This document shows, one piece after another, positions 8,194 to 16,492 of a stretch of DNA of 35,273 nt. Location: the NCBI RefSeq assembly GCF_000739875.1, contig NZ_BBJR01000062.1, positions 1 to 35,273 on the forward strand, given 5' to 3'. Made by a program: the position numbers and the translations under genes. The DNA comes from Comamonas aquatica NBRC 14918 (GTDB lineage Bacteria; Pseudomonadota; Gammaproteobacteria; Burkholderiales; Burkholderiaceae_C). Position 1 is the stretch's first letter, and every line of letters starts with the position of its first letter. The notes under the pieces are model-generated. The model did not search any database, was not told the origin of the DNA, and worked only from the letters and a program-made list of their open reading frames with translations.

Positions 8194-10401
8194 TTAGAAG
8201 GACGCGGTGGCCGTCAGGTAGTAGGCACGACCGGGCTGGTTGTAGGTGTAGGCACCGGCGGAGCTGCCTTGCTTGCCCTTGCGCAGGAATTGCTTGTCGA
8301 GCAGGTTGTTGATGCCGGCGCCGATGCGCAGGCGCTTGCTGACGTCGTAATTCACGCCCAGGCCGAACAGGGTGTGGGTGCCGATTTCCTCCACGCTGTC
8401 CACCGGCGTGCCGTTGGCCATCTGCGTGCGGGGCTTCTGGCGGCCGTAGACCGTGGCCTTGAACTGCGCCGACCAGGCCTGGTTGATATGCCAGTCCAGG
8501 GTGCTGTTGATGGTGAACTTGGGAATCACGGACAGCGGCTGGTCGGTGTCCTTGCTGTGGTTCTTGTTCATCCAGGTGAAGTTGTTGATCAGCTTCAGCG
8601 TGCTGCCCGAACTGCCCAGCAGCGGGATGTTCAGATTGCCTTCCAGGCCTTCGACCACGGCCTTGCCGGCGTTGTTCCACTGGAAGTAGCGGTAGGTGCC
8701 CTGGTCGACCACGGCGCCGGCGTTCATGTCCGCCACGATCTTGTTGCGGTAGTCGTTGCGGAAATAGGTCAGGCTGGACTCCCAGCCCTGGTGGTTGTTC
8801 CAGGCCACGCCCAGTTCCTTGTTGACGCTGATTTCCGCATCCAGGCTGGGGTTGCCCTGGATGTAGCAGGGGCCGGTCACGCCCGTGGGGCAGCCGTTGC
8901 CCATGGTGGTGTACCAGTAGTTGGCGTTGGACTGGTACAGGTTGGGGGTCTTGAACACGCGCGCGATGCCGCCCTTGACCGTCCAGTCGGAGGACAGTTC
9001 ATAGCTGGCGTTCAGGCTGGGGCTCCAGTTGTTGCCGAAGTCCTGGTGGTGGTCGAAGCGCAGGCCCGGTGTCAGGATGAAGGCTGGGCTGATCTCGATG
9101 TTGTCTTCGAGGTACAGGGCCAGCGACTTGGCCTGGCTCTTGGACGAGGCGGTGATGGGCCCGGTGGGCGCGTTTTGCTGCGTGGCGTTGGGGTCGTCCA
9201 GGCTCTGGTGGCGCACTTCCAGGCCGCTGGTCAGCATCTGGTTGAGGCCGCCCAGTTTCAGCGGGGTGTTCAGCTCCCCGCTGAGGAAGTAGTTTTGCTG
9301 TTCAGATTCCACGAATGCGATGGGGGCCATGCAACTGCCTTCGGGGCCACCAGCGGCATTCTTCTTGCAGTTGCTGTTGCGCGTGTTCTCGTACTGGAAG
9401 ATGACGCGCGACTTGCCCAGCTCCCCCAGGTTGGCGCGGTGCGTGACCGAGGCCGTCTGGCGGTAGGTGCGGCGCAGTTCAGCCCCGTTTTCTGCCAGCT
9501 CCTTGATGAGGGCGGTGTTCGTGGCGTTGGTGCTCTGCGGGACTTCGCCCACGTAGATGTTGCCCTGGCGGCTGAAGCCGGCCTCGAACTCCAGCACCTG
9601 GTCGGGCGTCAGGTCCCAGCGCAGCAGGGCATTCAGATCGCGGTTGCGGTTGCCTTCACGGCCAGCGGCCAGCGGCAGGCCGTTGGCGTCCAGGCCGTTG
9701 ATGCCGATGTCATCGCCCTCGGTCTTGGCGATGTTGCCGTACAGGCGGAAGGACAGGTCCTTGCCGATGGGGCCGCTCAGGTTGAAGCCCAGGCGGTTGG
9801 AGCCGCCTTCCTGGCTGTCCTCGGGCTGCTGGTAGTAGACCGTGACGGAGCCCGACAGCTGCTTATGCGGCTTCTTGGTGATGATGTTGACGACCCCCCC
9901 GGCTGCGCCCGAGCCATAGCGTGCAGCGGCCGGGCCACGGATCACTTCGATGCGCTCGATCTGCTCGGCCGGTACCCAGTTGGTGTCGCCGCGCGTGTCG
10001 CGCTCGCCGGTGCGGCGCATCTGTGCGGCCTCGCGCGACATCACGGGTTTGCCGTCGATCAGGATCATGGTGTTCTCGGGGCCCATGCCGCGCAGGTCGA
10101 TCTGGCGCTGGTTGCCATAGGCACCGCTGGAGCCGGCGCCGGTCAGGTTGACGCCGGGCATGGTGCGGATGATTTCCGACAGGTCGTTGCTGACCGGGCT
10201 GCGGGCGATGTCCTCGGCCGTGATGATGGACGTGCCCAGGGCCTGGCGCGCCTCGTCTTCGGCGGTGCCGAGCACCCGGACTTCGGACAGCGTGGCGGCG
10301 TTGTCCGGGGTGGTGGTGGTTTGGGCAAAGGCCAGGCTGTGGGCGGCCAGGGCCACGGCCGACAGCGCGAAACGGCGCATTTTTTGGGAGGAAGATGGCA
10401 T
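8194..10401 (-). CDS. FepA/PfeA-type catecholate siderophore TonB-dependent receptor
   Basis: The 735-residue protein has a signal peptide ending AFA (residue 26) and a TonB-box-like ATLSEVRVLG. The plug is strikingly FepA/PfeA-like: RQIDLRGMGPENTMILIDGK, then GERDTRGDTNWVP, RIEVIRGPAAARYGSGAAGG and VVNIITKK. The barrel ends in YYLTATASF with the expected terminal Phe. Known relatives import ferric enterobactin or similar tris-catecholates with energy from TonB-ExbBD. An ATG seven codons downstream (10380) is an alternative start; neither has a good ribosome site. A palindromic Fur-like site sits 19 bp upstream of the chosen start. The gene is divergent from a siderophore-binding protein gene and leads into the methyltransferase gene. 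Base composition is uniform, unlike the first receptor. Confidence 0.95.
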   Translation of the reverse strand: MPSSSQKMRRFALSAVALAAHSLAFAQTTTTPDNAATLSEVRVLGTAEDEARQALGTSIITAEDIARSPVSNDLSEIIRTMPGVNLTGAGSSGAYGNQRQIDLRGMGPENTMILIDGKPVMSREAAQMRRTGERDTRGDTNWVPAEQIERIEVIRGPAAARYGSGAAGGVVNIITKKPHKQLSGSVTVYYQQPEDSQEGGSNRLGFNLSGPIGKDLSFRLYGNIAKTEGDDIGINGLDANGLPLAAGREGNRNRDLNALLRWDLTPDQVLEFEAGFSRQGNIYVGEVPQSTNATNTALIKELAENGAELRRTYRQTASVTHRANLGELGKSRVIFQYENTRNSNCKKNAAGGPEGSCMAPIAFVESEQQNYFLSGELNTPLKLGGLNQMLTSGLEVRHQSLDDPNATQQNAPTGPITASSKSQAKSLALYLEDNIEISPAFILTPGLRFDHHQDFGNNWSPSLNASYELSSDWTVKGGIARVFKTPNLYQSNANYWYTTMGNGCPTGVTGPCYIQGNPSLDAEISVNKELGVAWNNHQGWESSLTYFRNDYRNKIVADMNAGAVVDQGTYRYFQWNNAGKAVVEGLEGNLNIPLLGSSGSTLKLINNFTWMNKNHSKDTDQPLSVIPKFTINSTLDWHINQAWSAQFKATVYGRQKPRTQMANGTPVDSVEEIGTHTLFGLGVNYDVSKRLRIGAGINNLLDKQFLRKGKQGSSAGAYTYNQPGRAYYLTATASF

Positions 10402-10419
10402 GGTTTGTAAAATATGTAT

Positions 10420-10434
10420 TGAGATCAATTCTCA
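10420..10434. promoter_or_regulatory. Candidate Fur box in the divergent receptor / binding-protein promoter region
   Basis: TGAGATCAATTCTCA has perfect 5-bp arms (TGAGA/TCTCA) and is followed by an ATTATTATT tract, the typical setting of Fur sites. It is placed to repress the FepA-like receptor directly and possibly the divergent binding-protein gene. Confidence 0.7.
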
Positions 10435-10504
10435 TTATTATTCTATTTAACGATCAGGGTATCCCCGAGTCCCCCTCCGCCGGTTGCCGGTTTGTTGTGT
10501 ATTT

Positions 10505-10519
10505 GTCACAGGTTGTGAC
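10505..10519. promoter_or_regulatory. Perfect palindrome GTCACA-GGT-TGTGAC before the binding-protein gene
   Basis: Six-base perfect arms are separated by three bases, 41 bp upstream of the binding-protein start codon. It could be an operator for a second regulator or a small mRNA hairpin in the leader. No matching regulator gene is adjacent. Confidence 0.4.
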
Positions 10520-10560
10520 GGCGCCGGGCGGATCGGCGTGCCCGTGAACAAGGAGTTGGA

Positions 10561-11508
10561 ATGCTGGTTCTACAACGTCGTACCTGGGTGGCGGCCATGG
10601 TGGCAGGGCTGTCGGCCCCGCTGGGCTGGGCGGCACCGTCCACGGTGCTGGTGCAGCATGCGCAGGGCGCCACGGCGGTGCCGCAGCGGCCCCAGCGCGT
10701 GGTGGTCTACGACCTGGCCACGCTGGACACGATGCAGGCGCTGGGGATGGCGGTGGGCGGCGTGCCCCAGGCCCAGCTGCCGCCCTATCTGGCGGGTTAT
10801 GTCAATGCGCGCTATACCGTGGCGGGCTCGCTGTTCGAGCCCGATTACGCTGCGCTGAGCCAGATCCGTCCCGATCTGATCATCGTCGGCGGCCGTTCCG
10901 CGGCCAAGTACGAGGCGCTGGGCAAGATCGCGCCGACGCTGGATTTCAGCGTGCGTGGCGACCACCTGCTGCAGGACATGGCGCGCAACATCACGCAGCT
11001 GGCCCAGCTGTCTGGCCAGCCGGCCCAGGGCGAGGCCTTGCTGGCGCGCCTGGAGCGCGAGGTGGGCGTGGTGCGCCACCTGGCGGCCCAGGCGGAGCCG
11101 GGCCTGCTGCTGATGGCGGTGAACGAGCGCATCCTGCCGAACGCCCCGGGCTCGCGCTTCGGTTTCCTGTTCGATGTGCTGGGGGCCCGCTCGGCGCTCC
11201 GCGCCCAGGACCTGCCGGCGCGCGGCACGGTGTACGACTTCGACGCGGTGGCCCGGCTCGACCCGGCGTGGATCTATGTGATCGACCGCAACGCGGCCAC
11301 CGGCTCGGCGCCCGGCGGCGGCGGCCTCATCCCGTCGCAGCAGGTGTTCGACAACGCCCAGGTGCGCGGCACGCAGGCCGGCCGCAAGGGCCAGGTGGTG
11401 TTTCTGGACCCCAAGGGCTGGTACCTGCTGGGCAGCGCCGGCCCGACCGCCTTGCTGGGCAATCTGGCGCAGCTGCAGCAGGTCTACCGTGCCGCGGGCC
11501 TGCGTTGA
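10561..11508 (+). CDS. Siderophore ABC transporter periplasmic binding protein (CeuE/FatB-like)
   Basis: The 315-residue protein has an N-terminal signal peptide (hydrophobic stretch about 9-23, GWA-A cleavage) with no lipobox. A type III binding-protein fold follows. Features shared with CeuE/YclQ/FatB are YDLATLDTMQALG (50-62), EPDYAALSQIRPDLIIVGGR, KYEALGKIAPTLD, APGSRFGFLFDVLGA, IYVIDRNAATG and VVFLDPKGWYLL. Known members bind ferric catecholate or mixed siderophores in the periplasm and hand them to a FecCD-type permease. AAGGAG five bases before ATG fixes the start. No permease or ATPase gene is in the window, so its partner must be encoded elsewhere. A strong terminator follows. Confidence 0.92.
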   Translation: MLVLQRRTWVAAMVAGLSAPLGWAAPSTVLVQHAQGATAVPQRPQRVVVYDLATLDTMQALGMAVGGVPQAQLPPYLAGYVNARYTVAGSLFEPDYAALSQIRPDLIIVGGRSAAKYEALGKIAPTLDFSVRGDHLLQDMARNITQLAQLSGQPAQGEALLARLEREVGVVRHLAAQAEPGLLLMAVNERILPNAPGSRFGFLFDVLGARSALRAQDLPARGTVYDFDAVARLDPAWIYVIDRNAATGSAPGGGGLIPSQQVFDNAQVRGTQAGRKGQVVFLDPKGWYLLGSAGPTALLGNLAQLQQVYRAAGLR

Positions 11509-11584
11509 CCGGCAGGCTTAGAAAATGAGAGCGCCTGGCGCCCATCTTTCAAGCCTTTAACGGTATTTGATGCCTAAAAGCAAA

Positions 11585-11614
11585 GAGCACCCTGCGCGGG
11601 GTGCTCATTTTTTA
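11585..11614. terminator. Rho-independent terminator after the binding-protein gene
   Basis: The stem GAGCACCC / GGGTGCTC with a TGCGCG loop is followed by A and six T on the plus strand. It lies 77 bp after the binding-protein stop and 15 bp before the end of the convergent TPR gene. Confidence 0.9.
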
Positions 11615-11628
11615 TGCAGCGCAGGGTG

Positions 11629-12051
11629 TCAGGCGCCGTCTGCGTCGGGCGCCTGGGTTTGCAGCAGGTGCTCGCCGATCTGCTTCCAGGCCTTGGCGGC
11701 GTCGTGCTCGCCGGCAAAGTGGTGGCAACTGGCGGCTGTCATGGCGACGCGGCCGTTGTCCGGGTCCAGGTCGAAGGCCTGCTCGCACTGTGCGGCGGCG
11801 TTGGACCACATCACCAGGGCGTTGGCCGAGCCTTCCTTTTGCAGCGCCAGGGCCTCGGCCATCCAGGCCTGGGCCAGGCGGAAGGCCGCTTCGGCGTGGT
11901 CGGGGTCGGCCTTGTGGGCGTGGAAGAAGTGCTGGCCGGCCTGCTGCCACAGGGCACGGGCCTGCTGGAAGTCGACGGTCGCGGCCTGCTGGGCCCGGGC
12001 GACCAGGGCGTTGCCGGATTGCAGGTGTTCTTCAAAGCTTGCTTCAGTCAT
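11629..12051 (-). CDS. Small TPR-like helical protein, function unknown
   Basis: The 140-residue protein is rich in Ala, Gln and Glu, with no signal peptide or membrane segment, so it should be cytoplasmic. Two or three helix pairs resemble tetratricopeptide repeats. Examples are AEAAFRLAQAWMAEALALQ, AAAQCEQAFDLDPDNGRVAM and HDAAKAWKQIGEHLLQ; the DPDNGRVA turn is typical of TPR units. Such proteins usually mediate protein contacts. The start has only a weak ribosome site. It lies 96 bp downstream of the export operon on the same strand and could be its last gene, but nothing in its sequence ties it to transport. Confidence 0.7.
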   Translation of the reverse strand: MTEASFEEHLQSGNALVARAQQAATVDFQQARALWQQAGQHFFHAHKADPDHAEAAFRLAQAWMAEALALQKEGSANALVMWSNAAAQCEQAFDLDPDNGRVAMTAASCHHFAGEHDAAKAWKQIGEHLLQTQAPDADGA

Positions 12052-12147
12052 GGGTGCGGCACGGCGGTCTGCGTCAAAGCCCGCATTGTGGCGCGATGCG
12101 GGTAGGCGCGTGCGGCACCCGGCTTCTGCCGCCGGGCACCGCCGCGC

Positions 12148-13275
12148 TCAGGCCATCTGGCTGATGGTCTTGCGAAAGCGCGCCAGCGACAGCGCAAACA
12201 GCACGCTGCCGATGGCGGCCAGCGCCAGGAAGGGCTTCCACACCACCTCCAGCCCGGCACCGCGGTAGAGGATGGCCTGGCCCAGCTCGACGAAGTGCGT
12301 GGTCGGCGCCAGCAGCATGATGTCTTGCACCAGCTGGGGCATGGATTCGCGCGGTGTCATGCCGCCCGACAGCAGCTGCAGCGGCAGCAGCGTCAGCACC
12401 ATCAGCAGGCCGAACTGCGGCATGGAGCGCGCCACCGTGGCCATGAAGATGCCCATGGCCGTGGTGGCGAACAGGCACAGCGCAGCGCCGGCCATGAACA
12501 GCGGGATGCTGCCCTCGATCGGCACCTGCAGAAAACCGCGCACCACCAGGTTCAGCGACACCCCAGCCGCCACCAGCACCACGGCACCCATGGACCAGAC
12601 CTTGGCCAGCATGATCTCGGTGGGCGTGACCGGCATCACCAGCAGGTGCTCGATGGTGCCGTGCTCGCGCTCGCGGATCAGCGCCGCGCCGGTCAGGATG
12701 ATGGACAGCAGGGTCACGTTGTTGATGATCTGCATCAGCCCGCCGAACCAGATCTTGTTCAGCGATGGGTTGAAGCGCGCGCGCAGTTCCAGCTCCACCG
12801 GCAGGGTGCTGGCGCTGCGGTGGCGCTGGGTGAATTCGTTGATCTCGGCCAGCACGATTTGCTGGATGTAGCCGCTGCCCGAGAACGCCTGGCTCATGCG
12901 GGTGGCATCCACGTTCAGTTGCAGCTCGGCCTTCCTGCTGGCCAGCACGTCGCGCTGGAAGCCGGGTGGAATGGTCAGCGCGAAGGTGAAGGTGCCGGCG
13001 TCCATGCCGGGGTCCACCTGCTGCCAGTCCAGCATCTGCGGCGGCATGAACTGCGGCGGGTAGAAGGCCGAAGCAATGCGCGCCGACAGCGGCGACTGGT
13101 CCTGGTCGACGATGGCGATGGGCGCGTGGTGCAGCGTCTCGGGCATGGCCGAGGCGGCGGTGTAGACCGAGGCGGTGAAGGTGTAGACGATGAGTACCAG
13201 CATCACCGGGTCGCGCCACAGGCTCCACAGTTCCTTCACGCCCAGGCGCCAGATGTTTTTCAAACTATGCAGCAT
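12148..13275 (-). CDS. ABC-2 type permease (YhhJ-like), last gene of the export operon
   Basis: The 375-residue ABC-2 permease has the usual plan. One transmembrane helix lies near the N-terminus (DPVMLVLIVYTFTASVY). A large extracytoplasmic domain of about 200 residues follows, then a cluster of five or six helices including LLSIILTGAALIREREHGTIEHLLV and the GGMTPRESMP re-entrant region. YhhJ partners RbbA and the adaptor YhiI in E. coli. The same trio is found here, so this subunit probably completes the export channel. I start at MLHSLKNIWRLG, with GGGGAA six bases upstream. Reading further upstream runs through the repeat-rich 403-bp gap and gives repeat-derived, non-protein-like sequence. 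Confidence 0.9.
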   Translation of the reverse strand: MLHSLKNIWRLGVKELWSLWRDPVMLVLIVYTFTASVYTAASAMPETLHHAPIAIVDQDQSPLSARIASAFYPPQFMPPQMLDWQQVDPGMDAGTFTFALTIPPGFQRDVLASRKAELQLNVDATRMSQAFSGSGYIQQIVLAEINEFTQRHRSASTLPVELELRARFNPSLNKIWFGGLMQIINNVTLLSIILTGAALIREREHGTIEHLLVMPVTPTEIMLAKVWSMGAVVLVAAGVSLNLVVRGFLQVPIEGSIPLFMAGAALCLFATTAMGIFMATVARSMPQFGLLMVLTLLPLQLLSGGMTPRESMPQLVQDIMLLAPTTHFVELGQAILYRGAGLEVVWKPFLALAAIGSVLFALSLARFRKTISQMA

Positions 13276-13349
13276 GGCAGTTTCCCCAATGCTTGACGGA
13301 TGCCGAAGCGCCGTTTTGTGGTGGCCTTGGTAAGTGATTCGTGCGGGGG

Positions 13350-13442
13350 CGCCCAGACAGCGCTGCAGGCTTGGTTGCAGGCCCTGGCCATCCCCCAGTA
13401 CTGTCTGCGGGCCCACGCCGCGCCTGCAGCGCTGTCCGGGCG
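13350..13442. repeat. Large inverted repeat inside the export operon
   Basis: GACAGCGCTGCAGGC (13356-13370) is exactly complementary to 13422-13436, with a 51-base loop. The stem extends outward for five more pairs after one mismatch. It lies in the 403-bp gap between the RbbA-type gene and the last permease gene. It could act as an attenuator, RNA-processing site or mobile-repeat end. No T-run follows on either strand. Confidence 0.75.
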
Positions 13443-13549
13443 TTGTGGCGCGCGACCGGCGCCCCGCTGCGCTGCGCGGGCTCGCTCCGGCAGACAGCCA
13501 AAGAAGATACAGAGGCGAAGGCGCTACTGATATGGCATGTCGCATACCG

Positions 13550-13672
13550 AGCCCCCTTTCGCCAGTGACAGCGAGCAAGGGCCGCCCCGCAGCGAGGCTG
13601 TCGTCCCCCTGCCCGCAGCGCGTAGCGGTGCGAGAGCGGGGGGAAGGCGCACAGCGCCACAGGGGAGTGTTC
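13550..13672. repeat. GC-rich dispersed repeat of Comamonadaceae type in the same operon gap
   Basis: The segment starts GAGCCCCCTTTCGCC and ends CAGGGGAGTGTTCC, with GCAGCG/CGCTGC-type inner elements and a C-run/G-run pairing (CCCCCTGCCCGC with GCGGGGGGAAGG). I recall very similar GC-rich elements between genes in Acidovorax and Delftia genomes, where they are often mis-annotated as short ORFs. There is only one copy in this window, so the family assignment rests on recollection. No gene is seen anywhere in 13276-13678. Confidence 0.5.
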
Positions 13673-13678
13673 CAACAT

Positions 13679-16486
13679 CTATTTTTCTTGCTTGGGCAAG
13701 GCCCAGATGGCGATGCCCATGATCACGGGAATGGCCAGCAGCAGCGGCAGGTAGGCGCTGGTCAGCTCGTGCAGGCCCAGGGCCTTGCTGAACACGCCGC
13801 GGCTGATGGCAAACATGTGGGTGGCGGGGTAGATCTCGCCGATCCAGCGGCCCGCGCCTTCCAGCGAGCTGACCGGGTCGGTCAGGCCCGAGAACTGCGT
13901 GGCCGGGATCAGCGTGCCCAGCATGGCGAAGAACAGCGCCGCGATCTGGCTGCGCGTGACGGCCGAGGCCAGCAGCCCCATGCCGGTGGCGATGACGGCA
14001 AACAGCAGGGCCGCCAGCGTCAGCGCCACAAAGCTGCCGGTCATGGGTACGCCGAAGGCGAACACCGCCATGGCGCACATCAGCAGGTAGTTGAGCAGCG
14101 CCAGGGCCACATAGGGCAACTGCTTGCCCAGCAGGAACTCCAGCCGCGTGACCGGCGTGACGTAGAGGTTGACGATGGAGCCCAGCTCCTTCTCGCGCAC
14201 CACGGCCAGGGCCGTCAGCATGGCCGGGAACATCAGCAGCAGCATGGGGATGACGGCGGGCACCATGGCGGGCAGGCTCTTCACATCGGGGTTGTAGCGA
14301 AAGCGCGTCTCGATCGCCACCTGGCTGCCCATGCGCAGGCCGGTGCGCTCGCGCACCTGCTGCACCAGCCAGTACTGGTGGATGCCTTGCACATACCCTT
14401 TCACGGTCTCGCCGCGCTGGGGCATGGCGCCGTCGAACCAGGCGCCCACGGCCACCGGGCGGCCGCGCAGCACGTCGCGGCCAAAGCCGGGCGGGATCTC
14501 GATGGCCAGCGACAGCTCGCCGCTTTTCATGCGCCGGTCCAGCTCTTCGTAGCTGTGCAGCGGCGGCTGCTCGACGAAGTAGCGCGAGCCCGACAGGCTT
14601 TGCGTGTAGCTCTGGCTCAGCGTGCTCTGGTCGCGGTCCAGCACGGCAAAGCGCAGGTCTTCCACGTCCATGCTGATGCCGAAGCCGATCACCACCATCA
14701 GCACCAGCGAGCCGGCCAGCGCCATGGTGGCGCGCACCGGGTCGCGCTGCAGCTCCAGGGTTTCGCGCCACAGATAGCTCCACAGCCGCTGCAGGCTGAA
14801 GCGGGCGGGGCGTGCAGCTTCAGAAGCAGGAGCGGTTGCCGCTGATTGGGTAAGGCTTTCAGATGGTTTTGTGCCTCGAGTTGGCGCAGAGGCTGCGCTG
14901 GCTGCTTCGGGTTTTGCGTCCAGGTCCGGTGCGGCCTCGCCCGAGGCTTCGACCAGGTAGCCGATGAAGGCCTCCTCCAGCGTGGCTGCGCCGCGCTTGG
15001 CGACCAGGGCGGCGGGCGTGTCGCTGTCCAGCACCTTGCCGGCGTGCATCATCGACATGCGGTCGCAGCGCGCGGCCTCGTTCATGAAGTGGGTGGAGAT
15101 GAAGATGGTCACCTGGTCGCGGCGCGACAGCTCCACCAGCAGGCGCCAGAACTGGTCGCGCGCCACCGGGTCCACGCCCGAGGTGGGCTCGTCCAGGATC
15201 AGCAGCTCGGGCCGGTGCACCATGGCCACGGCCAGCGACAGGCGCTGGCGCAGGCCCAGCGGCAGGCGCTCGGGCAGCTCGCGGCGCTCGGCGGTCAGGC
15301 CAAAGCGCTCCAGCATCTCCTGCACGCGCGCCGGCACCTCGGCCTCGGGCACGTGGAACAGCTGGGCGTGCAGCACCAGGTTCTGCTCCACCGTCAGCTC
15401 GCCGTACAGCGAGAACGCCTGCGACATGTAGCCCACGCGCCGGCGCGTGGCGATGTCGTTTGGATTCACCGCGTTGCCGAACAGCCAGGCCTGGCCTGCG
15501 CTGGCCGGCATCAGCCCGGTCAGCATCTTCATGGTGGTGGACTTGCCGCAGCCGTTGGAGCCGAGGAAGCCGAAGATCTCGCCGCGGCGGATGCGGAAGT
15601 TCACATGGTCCACGGCGACAAAGTCGCCAAAGCGCATGGTCAGGTCCTGGGCCTCGATGGCGATGTCCTGGTCGTCGGCCTGCAGCGGCGGGATCTCCAC
15701 TGCGGCATGGCCGCGCTTCTTGGCCTCGGGCAGCAGGGCGATGAAGGCCGCCTCCAGCGACTGCGTGGCGGTGCGCGCCAGCAGCTCGGCCGGGGTGCCG
15801 GTGTCCAGCACCTGGCCGTCGTCCATGGCCACCAGCCAGTCGAAGCGCTGGGCCTCGTCCATGTAGGCCGTGGCCACCAGCACGCTCATGTGCGGGCGGG
15901 TGCTGCGGATGCGGCGGATCAGGTCCCAGAACTGGGCACGCGCCAGCGGGTCCACGCCGGTGGTGGGTTCGTCCAGGATCAGCAGGTCGGGGTCGTGGAT
16001 CAGCGCGCAGCACAGGCCCAGCTTCTGCTTCATGCCGCCCGACAGCTTGCCGGCCGGGCGGGCCAGGAATTTCTTCAGCCCGGTGCTCTGCGTCAGGTCG
16101 TCGATGCGGGCGCGGCGCTCGGCCGCGTCATGGCCGAACAGGCGGGCGAAGAACTGCAGGTTCTCCTCGACCGACAGCGTGGGGTAGAGGTTCTTGCCCA
16201 GCCCCTGGGGCATGTAGGCGATGCGCGGGCACACGGCCTCGCGGTGCGCCTGGCTGCGCATGTCGCCGCCCAGGGCCCAGACCTGGCCGTCCTGCACCGC
16301 GCGGGCACCGGCCAGCAGCGACAGCAGGCTGGACTTGCCCACGCCGTCCGGTCCGATCAGGCCGACCATGCCGCCGGCGGGAATCTCCAGCGTGATGCCG
16401 CGCAGTGCCTCGGTGCGGCCATAGCGCAGGCGCACGTCCTGCAGCCGGGCCACCGCGGGGCGGGAAGGGGGGGGCGCTACCGTCAT
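13679..16486 (-). CDS. RbbA-type fusion of two ABC ATPase domains and an ABC-2 permease
   Basis: The 935-residue single chain has NBD1 at about 10-250: Walker [10 protein letters not shown] with K51, signature LSGGM 148-152, Walker B LLILDEP. NBD2 is at about 275-510: Walker [10 protein letters not shown] with K315, LLILDEP. An Ala/Pro/Glu-rich linker (about 515-560) follows, then an ABC-2 permease (565-935) with a large external loop and clustered C-terminal helices. This is the layout of E. coli RbbA. NBD1 has Ala207 where NBD2 has the H-loop His466, while NBD2 has LPLGLRQ in place of the LSGGQ signature, so only one composite ATP site looks canonical. It follows the adaptor gene by six bases. 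Substrate unknown; RbbA in E. coli is also reported to bind ribosomes, which cannot be judged here. Confidence 0.93.
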   Translation of the reverse strand: MTVAPPPSRPAVARLQDVRLRYGRTEALRGITLEIPAGGMVGLIGPDGVGKSSLLSLLAGARAVQDGQVWALGGDMRSQAHREAVCPRIAYMPQGLGKNLYPTLSVEENLQFFARLFGHDAAERRARIDDLTQSTGLKKFLARPAGKLSGGMKQKLGLCCALIHDPDLLILDEPTTGVDPLARAQFWDLIRRIRSTRPHMSVLVATAYMDEAQRFDWLVAMDDGQVLDTGTPAELLARTATQSLEAAFIALLPEAKKRGHAAVEIPPLQADDQDIAIEAQDLTMRFGDFVAVDHVNFRIRRGEIFGFLGSNGCGKSTTMKMLTGLMPASAGQAWLFGNAVNPNDIATRRRVGYMSQAFSLYGELTVEQNLVLHAQLFHVPEAEVPARVQEMLERFGLTAERRELPERLPLGLRQRLSLAVAMVHRPELLILDEPTSGVDPVARDQFWRLLVELSRRDQVTIFISTHFMNEAARCDRMSMMHAGKVLDSDTPAALVAKRGAATLEEAFIGYLVEASGEAAPDLDAKPEAASAASAPTRGTKPSESLTQSAATAPASEAARPARFSLQRLWSYLWRETLELQRDPVRATMALAGSLVLMVVIGFGISMDVEDLRFAVLDRDQSTLSQSYTQSLSGSRYFVEQPPLHSYEELDRRMKSGELSLAIEIPPGFGRDVLRGRPVAVGAWFDGAMPQRGETVKGYVQGIHQYWLVQQVRERTGLRMGSQVAIETRFRYNPDVKSLPAMVPAVIPMLLLMFPAMLTALAVVREKELGSIVNLYVTPVTRLEFLLGKQLPYVALALLNYLLMCAMAVFAFGVPMTGSFVALTLAALLFAVIATGMGLLASAVTRSQIAALFFAMLGTLIPATQFSGLTDPVSSLEGAGRWIGEIYPATHMFAISRGVFSKALGLHELTSAYLPLLLAIPVIMGIAIWALPKQEK

Positions 16487-16492
16487 GCGCGC

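Noticed and set aside
8113..10410. A 765-codon plus-strand open frame opposite the FepA-like receptor
   Set aside because: It is the complementary frame of a strongly conserved receptor gene; its Val/Gln/Gly/Ala-rich sequence has no family features.
10505..10519. CRP/FNR binding site
   Set aside because: The half-sites run TCACA...TGTGA with a 3-base spacer, the reverse of the CRP order TGTGA-N6-TCACA, so it is kept only as an unassigned palindrome.
13276..13578. N-terminal extension of the ABC-2 permease through the operon gap
   Set aside because: The added residues derive from the hairpin and GC-rich repeat, while the ATG at 13275 has a ribosome site and gives the standard family length.
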